A stretch of DNA of 64,000 bases from DASXIF01 sp036498145 (GCA_963708625.1 CAVPSV010000001.1:28311-92310), one strand, 5' to 3'. Shown: positions 37,885-46,971, counted from the stretch's first letter. Translations and numbers: made by a program. The notes: generated from the sequence alone by a model not told the origin.

Positions 37885-39085
37885 GCCCGTCTCCGTTCGC
37901 GAGATATCCGGCCGCGCCCCGCGCCCGGGCGCGCACCTCGGCCAGGTCGGTCCCGAGCGCGGTGACGTGGCCGACCTTGCGGCCCGGCCGCATCGCCTTG
38001 CCGTAGAGGTGGATGCGCACGTCCGGCCAGCGCGCCATGCAGTGGTGCAGCCGCTCGTCGATGCCCTTGGGCACCACGTCGTCGGCGCCGGCGAGCACGT
38101 TCGCCATCACCGTGACCGGCGCGGTGGGAGTCGTCGCGCCGAGCGGGTAGTCCAGCACCGCGCGCAGGTGCTGCTCGAACTGGGAGGTGCGCGCGCCTTC
38201 GATCGTCCAGTGCGCGGAGTTGTGCGGGCGCATCGCCAGCTCGTTGACGATCAGCCGCCCGGAGTACGCGGCGGTTTCTCGCGCATCCTGCTCGGCCACC
38301 TGGAACAGCTCCACGGCGAGCACGCCGACGACGTCGAGCTCGCGCGCCAGGCGCAGCGCCATGTCCTGCGCCTCGTCGGCGAGGTCGTCGGGCAGCTGCG
38401 GGGCCGGGGCGATCACCTCGACGCAGATGCCGTCGGCCTGGACGGTCTGCACCACCGGCCACGCCGCGCCTTGCCCGAACGGCGAGCGAGCAACGTCGGC
38501 AGCCAGTTCGCGCACGATCGGTACCAGCTCCTCGGCGAGCAACCCGGTCGGCGTCGCGGCGATGACCTGCCGCGCCTGCTCCGGCGAGCCGAGAACCCAG
38601 ACACCCCGGCCGTCGTACCCGCCGCGGATCGTCTTGAGCACCACCGGCCAGCCGACCTCGGCCGCGAAGCCTGCCAGCGCCTGGTTGGGGTCAGCCGCAC
38701 CGCTCAGGTCGACCCAGCGCGGCACCGGCAGGCCGAGCTCGCCCAGCCGCGCGCGCATCGCGGCCTTGTCCTGTGCGTAGCGCAAGGCGTCGGGGCCGGG
38801 GAAGACGGCGACCCCGTCCGCGACGAGGGCCCGGATGTGCTCGGACGGGACGTGCTCGTGGTCGAACGTCACCACGTCACAGCCGGCCGCGAAGCGCCGC
38901 AGGTTGGCCAGGGCACGGTAGTCGCCGACCTGCACCCGGGCGGCGACCTGGGCCGCCGAGTCGTCCACGCCGTCGGCCAGCACGTGCAGCGACTGGCCGA
39001 GGGCGATCGCGGCCTGGTGCGTCATGCGCGCCAGCTGGCCTGCGCCGACCATGCCCACCACGGGCAATCCGGTCCGGGCGTCCAC
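37877..39085 (-). CDS. purK: N5-carboxyaminoimidazole ribonucleotide synthase
   Basis: ATP-grasp enzyme converting AIR, bicarbonate and ATP to N5-CAIR. The N-terminus LPVVGMVGAGQLARMTHQAA and VTFDHEHVPSEHI precede the ATP-grasp core with WPVVLKTIRGGYDGRGVWVL and VVGVLAVELFQV, followed by the metal-binding VNELAMRPHNSAHWTIEGAR. 402 residues, intact, ATG 39085. Transcribed ahead of purE with an 8-bp overlap. The gtrA gene is divergent. Confidence 0.95.
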   Translation of the reverse strand: MDARTGLPVVGMVGAGQLARMTHQAAIALGQSLHVLADGVDDSAAQVAARVQVGDYRALANLRRFAAGCDVVTFDHEHVPSEHIRALVADGVAVFPGPDALRYAQDKAAMRARLGELGLPVPRWVDLSGAADPNQALAGFAAEVGWPVVLKTIRGGYDGRGVWVLGSPEQARQVIAATPTGLLAEELVPIVRELAADVARSPFGQGAAWPVVQTVQADGICVEVIAPAPQLPDDLADEAQDMALRLARELDVVGVLAVELFQVAEQDARETAAYSGRLIVNELAMRPHNSAHWTIEGARTSQFEQHLRAVLDYPLGATTPTAPVTVMANVLAGADDVVPKGIDERLHHCMARWPDVRIHLYGKAMRPGRKVGHVTALGTDLAEVRARARGAAGYLANGDGHG

Positions 39086-39223
39086 GGCCGCAGCCTAACC
39101 GTCGCGCCGGCAGGGCGGGGGCGAGGCTGCGGGCGGGCTGAGAGCCGCGTGGGGAGACCTGGGCCACGAATGGCGTTCGTCCTGCGGATGCGCTTAAGCA
39201 AACTGGGTACGCTCTGGACAACT

Positions 39224-39718
39224 ATGACCGCCGTATCCCGGATCTTTTCACTGCGCGATCACGTGCGCAGTTCGTGGCGCATCCTGCTGAAGGAAGTCGC
39301 GGCGTTCGGGGCTGTCGGTGCGATCAGCCTGGCGATCGATCTCGGCCTGTTCAACCTCTTGTTGCATCACGGTGCGCTCAAGGCCAAGTGCGTCTCGACG
39401 ATCGTGGCAACCATCTTCGCCTACTTCGGCAACCGGCACCTGTCGTTCTCGCACCGCGCGCGCACCACCATCGGCCGCGAGACCTCGTTCTTCTTCGGCA
39501 TCAACCTCATCGTGCTCGCGCTGTCCGAGTTGGTGCTGGCGTTGTTCGCCTACCCGCTCAACGAGCGGCACGACCACGTCGTCATGAACATGGTCAATCT
39601 GGCGACGATCGGCCTTGGCACGGTGTTCCGGTTCTGGGCCTACAAGCGCTTCGTGTTCCTGCATCCGGACCGGGTGCATGCGCCGGACGTAGACCTCGAA
39701 GTCGAACTCGCCGAATAG
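39224..39718 (+). CDS. GtrA family membrane protein
   Basis: Small polytopic membrane protein of the GtrA family, linked to flipping or handling of polyprenyl-linked sugars. ATG 39224 begins MTAVSRIFSL, then four membrane segments: EVAAFGAVGAISLAIDLGLF, VSTIVATIFAYFGNRHLSFS, FFGINLIVLALSELVLALFA and MVNLATIGLGTVFRFWAYKR. The N-R-H-L-S-F and W-x-Y-K-R-F-V-F motifs are characteristic. 164 residues, intact. A TACGCT some 10 nt upstream of the start suggests a near-leaderless transcript. An in-frame ATG at 39170 would extend it. Confidence 0.88.
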   Translation: MTAVSRIFSLRDHVRSSWRILLKEVAAFGAVGAISLAIDLGLFNLLLHHGALKAKCVSTIVATIFAYFGNRHLSFSHRARTTIGRETSFFFGINLIVLALSELVLALFAYPLNERHDHVVMNMVNLATIGLGTVFRFWAYKRFVFLHPDRVHAPDVDLEVELAE

Positions 39719-39843
39719 CCGCGGCCCGCACGCACGCAATCTGCTGCGTTCTCGTCGTCGTGCATAGGAAACAGCTATAGCGCTCCTCCTCCGCCTTGCA
39801 TCTCACGCACGTGCGGGCCGCGGTGGCGGCAAGATCGCGAGCG

Positions 39844-40329
39844 CTAGTCGCCGCCGCCGATATCGGTCTGAAACGCCTCGTAGATCAGGTCCGCGCCCCG
39901 CTGGCGATGGCGTGCCAGGTGTGCAAGCAGCGCGGCGGCGCGCTCACGCAGTGCGGCGAGGTCGGCCGCGGGCACGGCGCCCGCTGCGTCGAGGTCGGCG
40001 ATGAGCATTCGGATCTCGTCGGTGATCGCCTGGTGGTCTGCGGTCAGCGTGTCCACCTGGTTCGCCAGCCGCAGGTCGCCGGCGAGGATGTCCTGATGCA
40101 GCCCGCCGGGTCCCTCGGTGACGGTGATGTGATCGACGAACTCAGCGGCGAGGTCGCCCGCGGCCACCCGGGTGTGGTCGATCCAGGTCGTGGGCTGGTC
40201 CGCGACCGGCGCGCAGATGGACCGTTCCAGCGCAGTCATCGTCTCGCGCAGCTCAGCACGGCGGCGTCGCAGTTCGTCGAGATCGCCGGTGCGCGGGCGG
40301 GTGGCGGCGGTGAAGCGGACCGAATCCAT
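39844..40329 (-). CDS. Hemerythrin-like helical protein (tentative)
   Basis: A predicted all-helical cytoplasmic protein of 161 residues. The pattern TWIDHTRVAAGDLAAEFVDH, TLTADHQAITDEIRMLI and LLAHLARHRQRGADLIYEAF spaces His and acidic residues as in diiron hemerythrin/HHE-type bundles, and the ending YEAFQTDIGGGD resembles an actinobacterial hemerythrin-like group, but the full set of iron ligands is not obvious. ATG 40329 is supported by GGGAGG 5 nt upstream. It is convergent with gtrA and divergent from the GH25 gene. Assignment is by pattern only. Confidence 0.5.
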   Translation of the reverse strand: MDSVRFTAATRPRTGDLDELRRRRAELRETMTALERSICAPVADQPTTWIDHTRVAAGDLAAEFVDHITVTEGPGGLHQDILAGDLRLANQVDTLTADHQAITDEIRMLIADLDAAGAVPAADLAALRERAAALLAHLARHRQRGADLIYEAFQTDIGGGD

Positions 40330-40484
40330 GGGTACCTCCCCCAAGGTTGGCTCTCACTGTGGGGCCTGCACCCGGCTTCCGTCCATACCCTGTCGCCTGC
40401 CGGTCACTTAGCAGTCAGCTGAGCATCGCCGGCACGGCGCGCCAGGCACGATAATTTGGATCTTCACGCGCTGACCGGGGACTG

Positions 40485-40600
40485 CCGCTTACTCTGGAGA
40501 GGCCGTGTGATCGGCGTTTCGTCTCCGGCGCACCTGCCGGGTGGGAGCGAAACCGCTGCCCCTGCTCCAGCCAACCCCGATCCGTCAGCCGTCCATCGTC
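40485..40600 (+). ncRNA. Possible c-di-AMP (ydaO/yuaA-type) riboswitch leader
   Basis: The leader before the GH25 lysozyme gene has short blocks in the order expected of the ydaO class: CCGCTTACTCT near the 5' side (40486-40496), CCGGGTGGGAGCGAAACCG in the middle, and CCCCGATCCGTCAGCC close to the 3' end (40575-40590). Riboswitches of this class control actinobacterial cell-wall hydrolases, which fits the neighbour. I cannot compute the fold, so this is a candidate. The gap between the divergent hemerythrin-like gene and GH25 is 287 bp and holds nothing else recognised. Confidence 0.4.
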
Positions 40601-40616
40601 GATCGTGGAGGACCGC

Positions 40617-42589
40617 GTGCCCAAATCCGTCGCACGGCGCCGCGCCGTGGCGCAACGCATCGCGCCGGCACGCCGGTCCAGGCTCCGGCGCGGCACCGGG
40701 GTGCTTTTCGTCGCCACCCTGCTCGCCGCACTGATCGTCGTCCCAGCCGCGGGCGGCGCGGACGCGGCCACGCCGGTGAGTCCCGCGCCGGCACCGGATG
40801 TCGTCCAGGGCGGCGGCGGGCACATGCAGGCCGGCGCGAACGGCGGCACTGCGGCAGCGCGAGCCGCGACGGTACCCGGGGGCGCGGCGCAAGCGAAACC
40901 TGCGGCCACCCCGGCGGCGACGGGTGCGTCGGCGTATTCGGTGAAGGGCGTCGACGTCGCGAGCTACCAGCAGGACCCGAACTGCCAGACGCCGATCAAC
41001 TGGACCCAGGTCCGCGGCGCCGGATACACGTTCGTACTGGCGAAGGCCACCGAGGACATCGACTACGTCAACCCGTGCTTCAACGGCGAGTACAACGGCG
41101 CCAAGAAGGCAGGCATGTACGCCGCGGCCTACGCGTTCGCGCACCCGGACGACAACAACCCCGTACAGCAGGCCGATTACCTGGTCCAGCACGCGCAGTT
41201 CGTCAACGACGGCAAGACGCTGCCGCTGATGCTCGACCTGGAATCGGGCGGCTCAGGCACGTGCTGGGGCCGAACGACCGCGGGGATGGCTGGCTGGATT
41301 CGTGCATTCGTGAACGAGGTGCGCGCCAAGACCGGCAAACCGATGATCATCTACACCGCGGCGGGCTGGTGGAACCAATGCCTGAGCGGCTACACCGACG
41401 TCGTTCACCGATCAATGGCTGGACATCGCGAGCTGGACGACGGCCGCAGGACCCACGCTGCCCAGCAACGGTCACGACGTGGACGTTTTGGCAGTACGCG
41501 GACAACGGAGCCGTGCCCGGCATCAAGGGTGCGGTGGACCTCGACGTGTTCAAGGGCACGACCAGCCAGCTCGGCCAGTTGGCCGGCCCAACCACGGCGC
41601 CCGGAAAGGCGCGTCCGGCGATCGTCAGCCCGACAACCGGTGTGGTCAGCGTGTTCTTCAAGGGCTTCGACGGGAACCTGTGGTGGATGACGTACACGCC
41701 CTCGACCGGGTGGTCGACGGCGGCGAGCCTCGGCGACGGCACGCTCGGCAGCGACCCCGTGGTGACCGCCCGAGCCAACGGCAACTATGACGTCTTCTGG
41801 ACCGGTACCGACGGCGCCATATGGCACACCTGGAACAGCGGGACGACGTGGTACCACCAGAGCTTCGGCGGTTCCGTCTCCGGCGTGCCCGCCGCGGTGA
41901 CCGATCACAACGGCGGCGTGGACGTGCTCTGGCACGGCACCGACGGCGGCCTGTGGTCGAAGCAATACTGCCCGCGTCGGGCTGGGCGGCGAATACCAAA
42001 GTCGCCGGTGCTGGGCGCAGATCTGCTCCAACCCGGGCGCAGTGGAGAACTCCGCCGGCGCGGTCGATGTGTTCTGGCGCGGCTGCAACAGCAGGTCTGT
42101 ACACCGGTCCGCCGGCCGAGCGCGACCGCCGCCTGGGCATCCGGTCGGTTCCGACCTGCACGGCTCGGTGGCCGGCGTGCCGACGCCGACCTACGCCAGC
42201 TGGGCGTGATCGACGTCTTCTACCGAGGTACCGACGGGAGCCTGTGGCACTCGTACACGCCAACGGCCAGCGGCTGGTCCAAGCCGTATCGATCTCGGCT
42301 GGGCGCCGCTGGGAAGCGACCCGGCTGCGGTGGGCAAGACCACCGGCGCCGAGGACGTGCTGTGGCGAGGGTACGAACGGGCAGCTGGTACCACGCCTGG
42401 TTCAGCGGGGGCCCGTGGACCGCGGTGAAGTTGGCCGGCCAGGCGCAGACGCAGCCGTCCATGGTCGCCCAGGCGAGCGGGGCGGTGGACGCCGTGTTCA
42501 ACGACCAGGCCCGTTCAGTCGGGCACACGTACTACGTCCAGGGTGGGTCATGGCACAGCCCGGGCACCCTCGGTGGCTTCTTGAGCTAG
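40617..42589 (+). CDS. Secreted GH25 lysozyme with C-terminal sugar-binding repeats (frameshifted)
   Basis: Exported muramidase. GTG 40617 lies 5 nt after GGAGG (40607-40611). A basic N-region and hydrophobic core (TGVLFVATLLAALIVVPAAG) form a signal peptide, followed by an Ala/Pro-rich linker. The GH25 domain reads VKGVDVASYQQ, YTFVLAKATEDIDYVNPCFN, YAFAHPDDNNPVQQADYLVQ, LMLDLESGGSGTCWG (catalytic D-x-E) and KPMIIYTAAGWWNQCL, then WTFWQYADNGAVPGIKGAVD. The last 300 residues are repeats of the type DGxLWxxxYxPxxGW (for example GNLWWMTYTPSTGW), as in tachylectin/PLL-type lectin propellers. Frame changes near 41405, 41480, 41975 and onward to 42400. Confidence 0.88.
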
Positions 42590-42604
42590 CCGCAATTCAC
42601 TCAC

Positions 42605-42648
42605 GTGGGGAGCCTTTTGCTCGGAATCCGGGACAAAAGCTCCCCAAG
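42605..42648. repeat. Palindromic repeat, family B copy 4
   Basis: Arms GTGGGGAGCCTTTTG and CAAAAGCTCCCCAAG (one-base bulge) with centre CTCGGAATCCGGGA. It lies between the GH25 stop and the imuA' promoter and lacks the TATA-like centre of the other copies. Confidence 0.65.
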
Positions 42649-42657
42649 TCGAGCTGG

Positions 42658-42686
42658 TTGACGGAGTCGAACGTGTGTTCGATGAT
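42658..42686 (+). promoter_or_regulatory. SOS promoter of imuA'-imuB with LexA box
   Basis: A -35 TTGACG (42658-42663) and a -10 GATGAT (42681-42686) are 17 bp apart. Between and touching the -10 lies TCGAACGTGTGTTCGA (42667-42682), a perfect actinobacterial LexA palindrome (TCGAAC-N4-GTTCGA). The GTG start at 42693 is 6 nt past the -10, so transcription should begin at or next to it and the mRNA should be leaderless. Confidence 0.85.
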
Positions 42687-42692
42687 TGACGG

Positions 42693-43445
42693 GTGCTGGA
42701 CGTCGCGATACGCAAGGCGGACGGGTCGACCGCGGTCGATCTAGGGCGCCGGGCCGCCGGCACGACCCCGCCGTTGCCGGTCGCCGAAGCACTGCGTCCG
42801 GTGCTTCCCGACGGGCTGCGCCGCGGCTCGACGGTCACCGTCGCGGGCTCCGTCTCGCTGTTGCTGGCAGTACTCGGCGCCGCCTCGGCCGACGGGGCAT
42901 GGGCCGCGCTCGTCGGGTTCCCTCGCATCAGCGCCGAAGCCGCGGGCGAGTACGGCATCCGGCTCGATCGGCTTGCGCTCGTCCCGGCACCCGGACCAGG
43001 CTGGACCACCGCGGTCGGTGCGCTGCTCGACGCGGTCGACCTGGTCGCTGCCCGCATCCCGCGCGGGCGTGACATCACCCCGGGCGACATCCGCCGGCTC
43101 GCGGCTCGGGCCCGCACGCGCGGGGCGGTCCTTATCCCCTACCGAGTGGGCGCCGGCACCGCCGAGAGCTGGCCGGGAGCCGATGTCCGGCTGGTGGCCG
43201 AACTTGGCCCGTGGTCAGGCATCGGCGTCGGCACCGGGCGCTTGCGCGCTCGCGCGGTGACCGTCTCGGCAAGCGGACGCGGGGCGTCGGCACGGCCCCG
43301 GTCGGTGCAGCTGTGGCTGCCCGCCACCGGCGGTGGCGTTGACCTGGCACCTGCCGAGCATGACCTTGCGCCAGTACTCGATGACGAGCGCCCGGCCCGG
43401 TTCGCCACCGACCGACTTGCCCCGGTCATCGATCTTGCCGGGTGA
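42693..43445 (+). CDS. imuA': ImuA'-type mutasome accessory protein
   Basis: RecA-fold-like accessory protein of the DnaE2 mutasome, distantly resembling ImuA. 250 residues from GTG 42693, which directly follows the LexA-controlled promoter. RRGSTVTVAGSVSLLLAVLG and GIRLDRLALVPAPGPGWTTA are in the positions of RecA-like strands, but the Walker A G-x(4)-GK-S/T motif is absent. Identification rests on its place immediately before imuB (3 nt gap) and on this LexA box. Intact. Confidence 0.82.
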   Translation: MLDVAIRKADGSTAVDLGRRAAGTTPPLPVAEALRPVLPDGLRRGSTVTVAGSVSLLLAVLGAASADGAWAALVGFPRISAEAAGEYGIRLDRLALVPAPGPGWTTAVGALLDAVDLVAARIPRGRDITPGDIRRLAARARTRGAVLIPYRVGAGTAESWPGADVRLVAELGPWSGIGVGTGRLRARAVTVSASGRGASARPRSVQLWLPATGGGVDLAPAEHDLAPVLDDERPARFATDRLAPVIDLAG

Positions 43446-43448
43446 GCG

Positions 43449-45048
43449 ATGACGCGAATGATCGCGGTCTGGTGCCCGGACTGGCCGGTCACCGCCGCCA
43501 GCCTCGACGCCGGCCTCGACCCGGGCGCATCGGTAGCCGTCCTCACCGCCAACCGGGTCGTCGCCTGCTCGCAGGCCGCACGCGAAGCCGGGGTGCAGCG
43601 CGGGTTGCGCCGGCGCGAGGCGCAGAGCCGTTGCCCGGACCTGACCGTGCTGCCGCGCGCCGAGGCGGCCGAGGCGCGGCTGTTCGAACCCGTCATCGCC
43701 GCGCTGGAATCGCTCGCGCCCGGCGTGGAGATCACCCGGCCAGGATTGGCCGCCATCGCCACTCGCGGACCGACCCGGTACTTCGGCGGCGAGACCGGCG
43801 TGCTGCTCGCGCTGTCACGGGCCGTCGCCGCTGCCGCGTTGCCCGGACGCGCCGGGGCGTCGTCGGCAAGTAGCAGCAGTCAACCCGTCCTCGGCGGTGC
43901 CGATGTCGTGATCGGCGTAGCGGACGGTGCCTTCGCCGCGGAACAGGCCGCGCGTCGCGGCGTCGTCGTCGACCCCGGCGAGTCGGCCGAGTTCCTCGCC
44001 CGGCTGCCGATCGACACCCTCGACCCGTCCGGCACCGGGCCCGCTGGTCGACCTGCTGCAGCGACTGGGCATCCGCACGCTCGGTCAGTTCGCCGCACTG
44101 CCGCCGCGCGACGTGCTCGCCCGGTTCGGCCCGAACGGCGCGTGGGCCCACCGGCAGGCAGGTGGCCGCGACGACAGGCCGGTGGCCGGGCGTCGCCCAC
44201 CGGTCGAGTTCACCACGACGCTGGACCTGGAACCGCCCGTCGATCGCGTCGACACAGTGGCTTTCAGCGCCCGCGGCATCGCCGAGCAGTTCGTGCTCGA
44301 TCTTGCCGGCCACGGTCTGGCGTGCACGTGCCTGGAGTTGCAGGCGTTCAGCGAGAACGGCGAGGAGACGGTGCGGCGCTGGCGGCACAGCGGCGTGCTG
44401 TCCACCAGCGACGTACTGGACCGGATCCGCTGGCAACTCGAAGGCTGGCTGAGTGGGGCGCGCCGGCCGACCGGCGGGGTGGCGCGGGTGCGGATCGTGC
44501 CGATCGAGGTGGTCCCCATCGGTGCGCATCAGCAGGCGCTGTGGGGCGGTTCCGGCGAGCAGGACGAGCGGGCGGCACGGGCGCTGGCTCGGGTGCAGAC
44601 ATTGCTCGGGCACGGATCGGTGCTGACGGCGGTGCCCGCCGGTGGCCGCGATCCAGGCCAGCGCACCGAGCTGGTGCCGTGGGGCGATGAGCCGGTGCCG
44701 ACCCGGTCCCCGCAGCAGCCGTGGCCCGGCCGGTTGCCGGCGCCGGCGCCGTCGGTGCTCCTCGATCCGCCGCAACCGGCGCGGGTGCTCGACGCGGCCG
44801 GACATTCGGTGGTGGTCACCGAGCGCGGCTCGGTGCCGCATCCACCGGTGCGCTTCGCGCTGGCCGGTGAGGCGCCGGTGGCGGTGACGTCGTGGGCCGG
44901 GCCGTGGCCGGTGGACGAGCGGTGGTGGCGACCGGATACGGCTCGGCATGCGGTGCGCTGCCAGCTGGTGGACGTGCGCGGGCGGGCGTTTCTGGTCAGC
45001 TGCACGCTGCCGGAGGGGAGCTGGCAGGTGGAGGCCGTCTACGACTGA
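43449..45048 (+). CDS. imuB: ImuB, inactive Y-family polymerase-like mutasome protein (one frameshift)
   Basis: Hub protein that links DnaE2 and the beta clamp during damage-induced mutagenesis. The N-terminus MIAVWCPDWPVTAASLDA replaces the usual D-M-D-x-F catalytic motif of Y-family polymerases, so it is expected to lack polymerase activity. The Y-family palm/finger layout continues with VVACSQAAREAGVQRGLRRR and ITRPGLAAIATRGPTRYFGG. A one-base insertion near 44040 shifts into the frame with LLQRLGIRTLGQFAALPPRD (helix-hairpin) and a long C-terminal domain ending AFLVSCTLPEGSWQVEAVYD. About 533 codons. It overlaps no gene and follows imuA' by 3 nt. Confidence 0.92.
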
Positions 45049-45093
45049 GTGCACCGCGCACCGTCGACCGCGAACCGCGTCCCCGCCATCCCG

Positions 45094-45148
45094 TGATCAA
45101 CAGACCGAATCTGCGGCTGCTACAGCGACGATTCCGGTCTGTTGATCA
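45094..45148. repeat. Palindromic repeat, family C (between convergent genes)
   Basis: Arms TGATCAACAGACCGAAT (45094-45110) and ATTCCGGTCTGTTGATCA (45131-45148), identical apart from one missing base, with centre GGCTGCTACAGCGACG. It lies between convergent imuB and the DUF4916 gene and encodes the last residues and TAG stop of the latter. Only one copy was seen. Confidence 0.75.
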
Positions 45149-45644
45149 AGCCGGACACGGCCGTGACCATGGCCGCGGTACCGGGCCAGAGCTCGTCGTC
45201 GCGCGCGCGGATGGTCGCGACGTCGAACCAGGCGAACCGCAGCGCCTCGCCGCCCTCGACGGCAACCGGGTCACCGCCGGCGGCGACCGCGAAGCACAGG
45301 GCGACCGCATGCACGCGCGGGTCGTAGCCGTACTCGACACCGTCTCGATCGGCAGGAACCTCGTCCCGGAACCACTGCATGACGTAGTCGGGTTGCGGAT
45401 CGACGGCCAGTTCGAACTCGAGTCCGGTGAGCGTGTGCGCGACGTGCCGCAGCAGGCCGTCCCGCAATGTCTCGCCGAGGCGCAGCCGCCCGCCGAGCTG
45501 GCACCAGCGCAAGCCGAACGGGCTCTCCCGCTCGATCAGGCCGACTTCGGTGCGATCGTCGCGCACGCGGAACGGGATCAGGTCGACGCACGGCACCGGC
45601 ACGCTGTCGCGCACCAGTTCCCACCTCGACTCGTCGAGCCACAC
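45120..45644 (-). CDS. DUF4916 Nudix-fold protein with degenerate Nudix box
   Basis: Actinobacterial DUF4916 family protein with a Nudix-like fold. VPCVDLIPFRVRDDRTEVGL and ESPFGLRWCQLGGRLRLGET align with the start of the Nudix box (G-G-x5-G-E), but the helix that should read RE-U-x-EE instead reads RDGLLRHVAHTL, so the metal-binding glutamates are missing and classic pyrophosphohydrolase activity is doubtful. 174 residues from GTG 45644, intact. Its stop lies in the centre of palindrome C. Runs convergently to imuB. Confidence 0.8.
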   Translation of the reverse strand: MWLDESRWELVRDSVPVPCVDLIPFRVRDDRTEVGLIERESPFGLRWCQLGGRLRLGETLRDGLLRHVAHTLTGLEFELAVDPQPDYVMQWFRDEVPADRDGVEYGYDPRVHAVALCFAVAAGGDPVAVEGGEALRFAWFDVATIRARDDELWPGTAAMVTAVSGLINRPESSL

Positions 45645-45876
45645 GTGCGTCTCCCAACTCCTCGGTCGATCGGGATCGTCGCCGTCAGCCCGACTCGTCC
45701 AGCGACATCGCAGCGCTCTCGGATCGCGTCAGCCAGACACTATCGGCCGTGCAGCATGCCCGGACGTGCAAGCCTGAAGATGCGTCGGCCGCGTCGTATT
45801 TCGGTCGCTCACTCCGCGGTCTGGTCCAGGTGCGTCAATGTGCGCATTGGGAGGGTTTTCGAAGTGTGGAGTGCAT

Positions 45877-46971
45877 GTGGAACCCAAGGAAGAGGCCAAA
45901 CGTCCAAAGAGCGGTCGCGACAAGACACGGCGCGCGTCCGCGCCCCCCTCGACCGGCGAGCGGGCCGCCGACGCTGAAACTGATCGATCCGAGGAGAGCA
46001 CGTCGCGAACCGGGTCGCGGCGGACGGGGTCGTCACGGACCTCACGTGCAACGCCTCCGGACGGGCTCCATCGCGAGGAGCCCGAAACACGGCGGCCGGA
46101 ACGTCACCGACAGCACCGCAAAAATCGTGAAACGTCGCCCCTTGCTGACGGGGGATCGACGCAGAGATCGCCTCGTGACCTCGCCACCTCCGCCGGCGGC
46201 GTCGGCAAGAAAGACATGCGAGAGGCTGACGAGAAGCGGTACGGCGCGACCGACGCGACCTTCCCCCCCGAGCCCGACGCCAAGATAATGGACCGTCGTC
46301 GGTATGACAAGATAATGGAGCGTCGGTATCGAGTCATGCGCAAGATATTCGCCCGCCAAAAGGAGGCTCTGGCGAACGACGATGGCAACGCCACGAATGA
46401 TGTACAGCGCTTCCTCTCGGAGAACGAAGCGATCAGGCGCGCGTTCAGAATCTGGCAGAAGGAGGCAGAACAATCCAACCGCGCGAAGGGCGAAGGGCTT
46501 CTCCGAGAGGATGCGCGAAGGGAACCGCCGAGGGAAAGAAAGGGAAAGAAACGGGAGGCGCTGCAGCCCGGCCATCGCAAAGCTATGGAAAGACGCTGGA
46601 CGAGTTCGACACTCTGGCACGAGCAACAGGCAAAGTTGAAGACTGAATGGGACCCAACGAGCTATGCCGTCCTGGGATCATCATTCGACTACTTGCCCAG
46701 TAAAATTTTAAAACCCGGCATCTTCGAATCTGGTGGCCTGACCAACGCCTCGTGGAAGATTCTCAAGGACACAAAGGTACGCAATACTATTGTCGTTTCG
46801 GTGGTCGAGTGCCTATCCAAAGAGCCGACAAAGTTCAACAAGTGGCTGACGGAACCGGCACGCTCCGAGATCCACAAGGCCGTGGTGAAAACCTTACCCA
46901 AGATGAAGAAGACAAACGGCTTCAGAACGATGGCTGGCAAGGCGGAAGACGCTCTCAACGGAAAGCGATGA
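45877..46971 (+). CDS. Unrecognised basic protein, lower-GC gene
   Basis: No family recognised. About 364 residues from GTG 45877, with GGAG 5 nt upstream; an ATG at 45838 would add 13 residues. Residues about 1-110 are disordered and rich in Arg, Ser, Thr and Glu (RRASAPPSTGERAADAETDR). A helical, highly charged middle follows with DAKIMDRRRYDKIMERRYRV and DVQRFLSENEAIRRAFRIWQ. The C-terminal 120 residues look folded: YAVLGSSFDYLPSKILKPGI, NTIVVSVVECLSKEPTKFNK, then Lys-rich helices to NGKR. GC falls clearly toward the 3' half (for example near 46700-46970), unlike all neighbours, which suggests transfer. It lies alone between the DUF4916 gene and a flavodoxin-like gene. Confidence 0.7.
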   Translation: MEPKEEAKRPKSGRDKTRRASAPPSTGERAADAETDRSEESTSRTGSRRTGSSRTSRATPPDGLHREEPETRRPERHRQHRKNRETSPLADGGSTQRSPRDLATSAGGVGKKDMREADEKRYGATDATFPPEPDAKIMDRRRYDKIMERRYRVMRKIFARQKEALANDDGNATNDVQRFLSENEAIRRAFRIWQKEAEQSNRAKGEGLLREDARREPPRERKGKKREALQPGHRKAMERRWTSSTLWHEQQAKLKTEWDPTSYAVLGSSFDYLPSKILKPGIFESGGLTNASWKILKDTKVRNTIVVSVVECLSKEPTKFNKWLTEPARSEIHKAVVKTLPKMKKTNGFRTMAGKAEDALNGKR

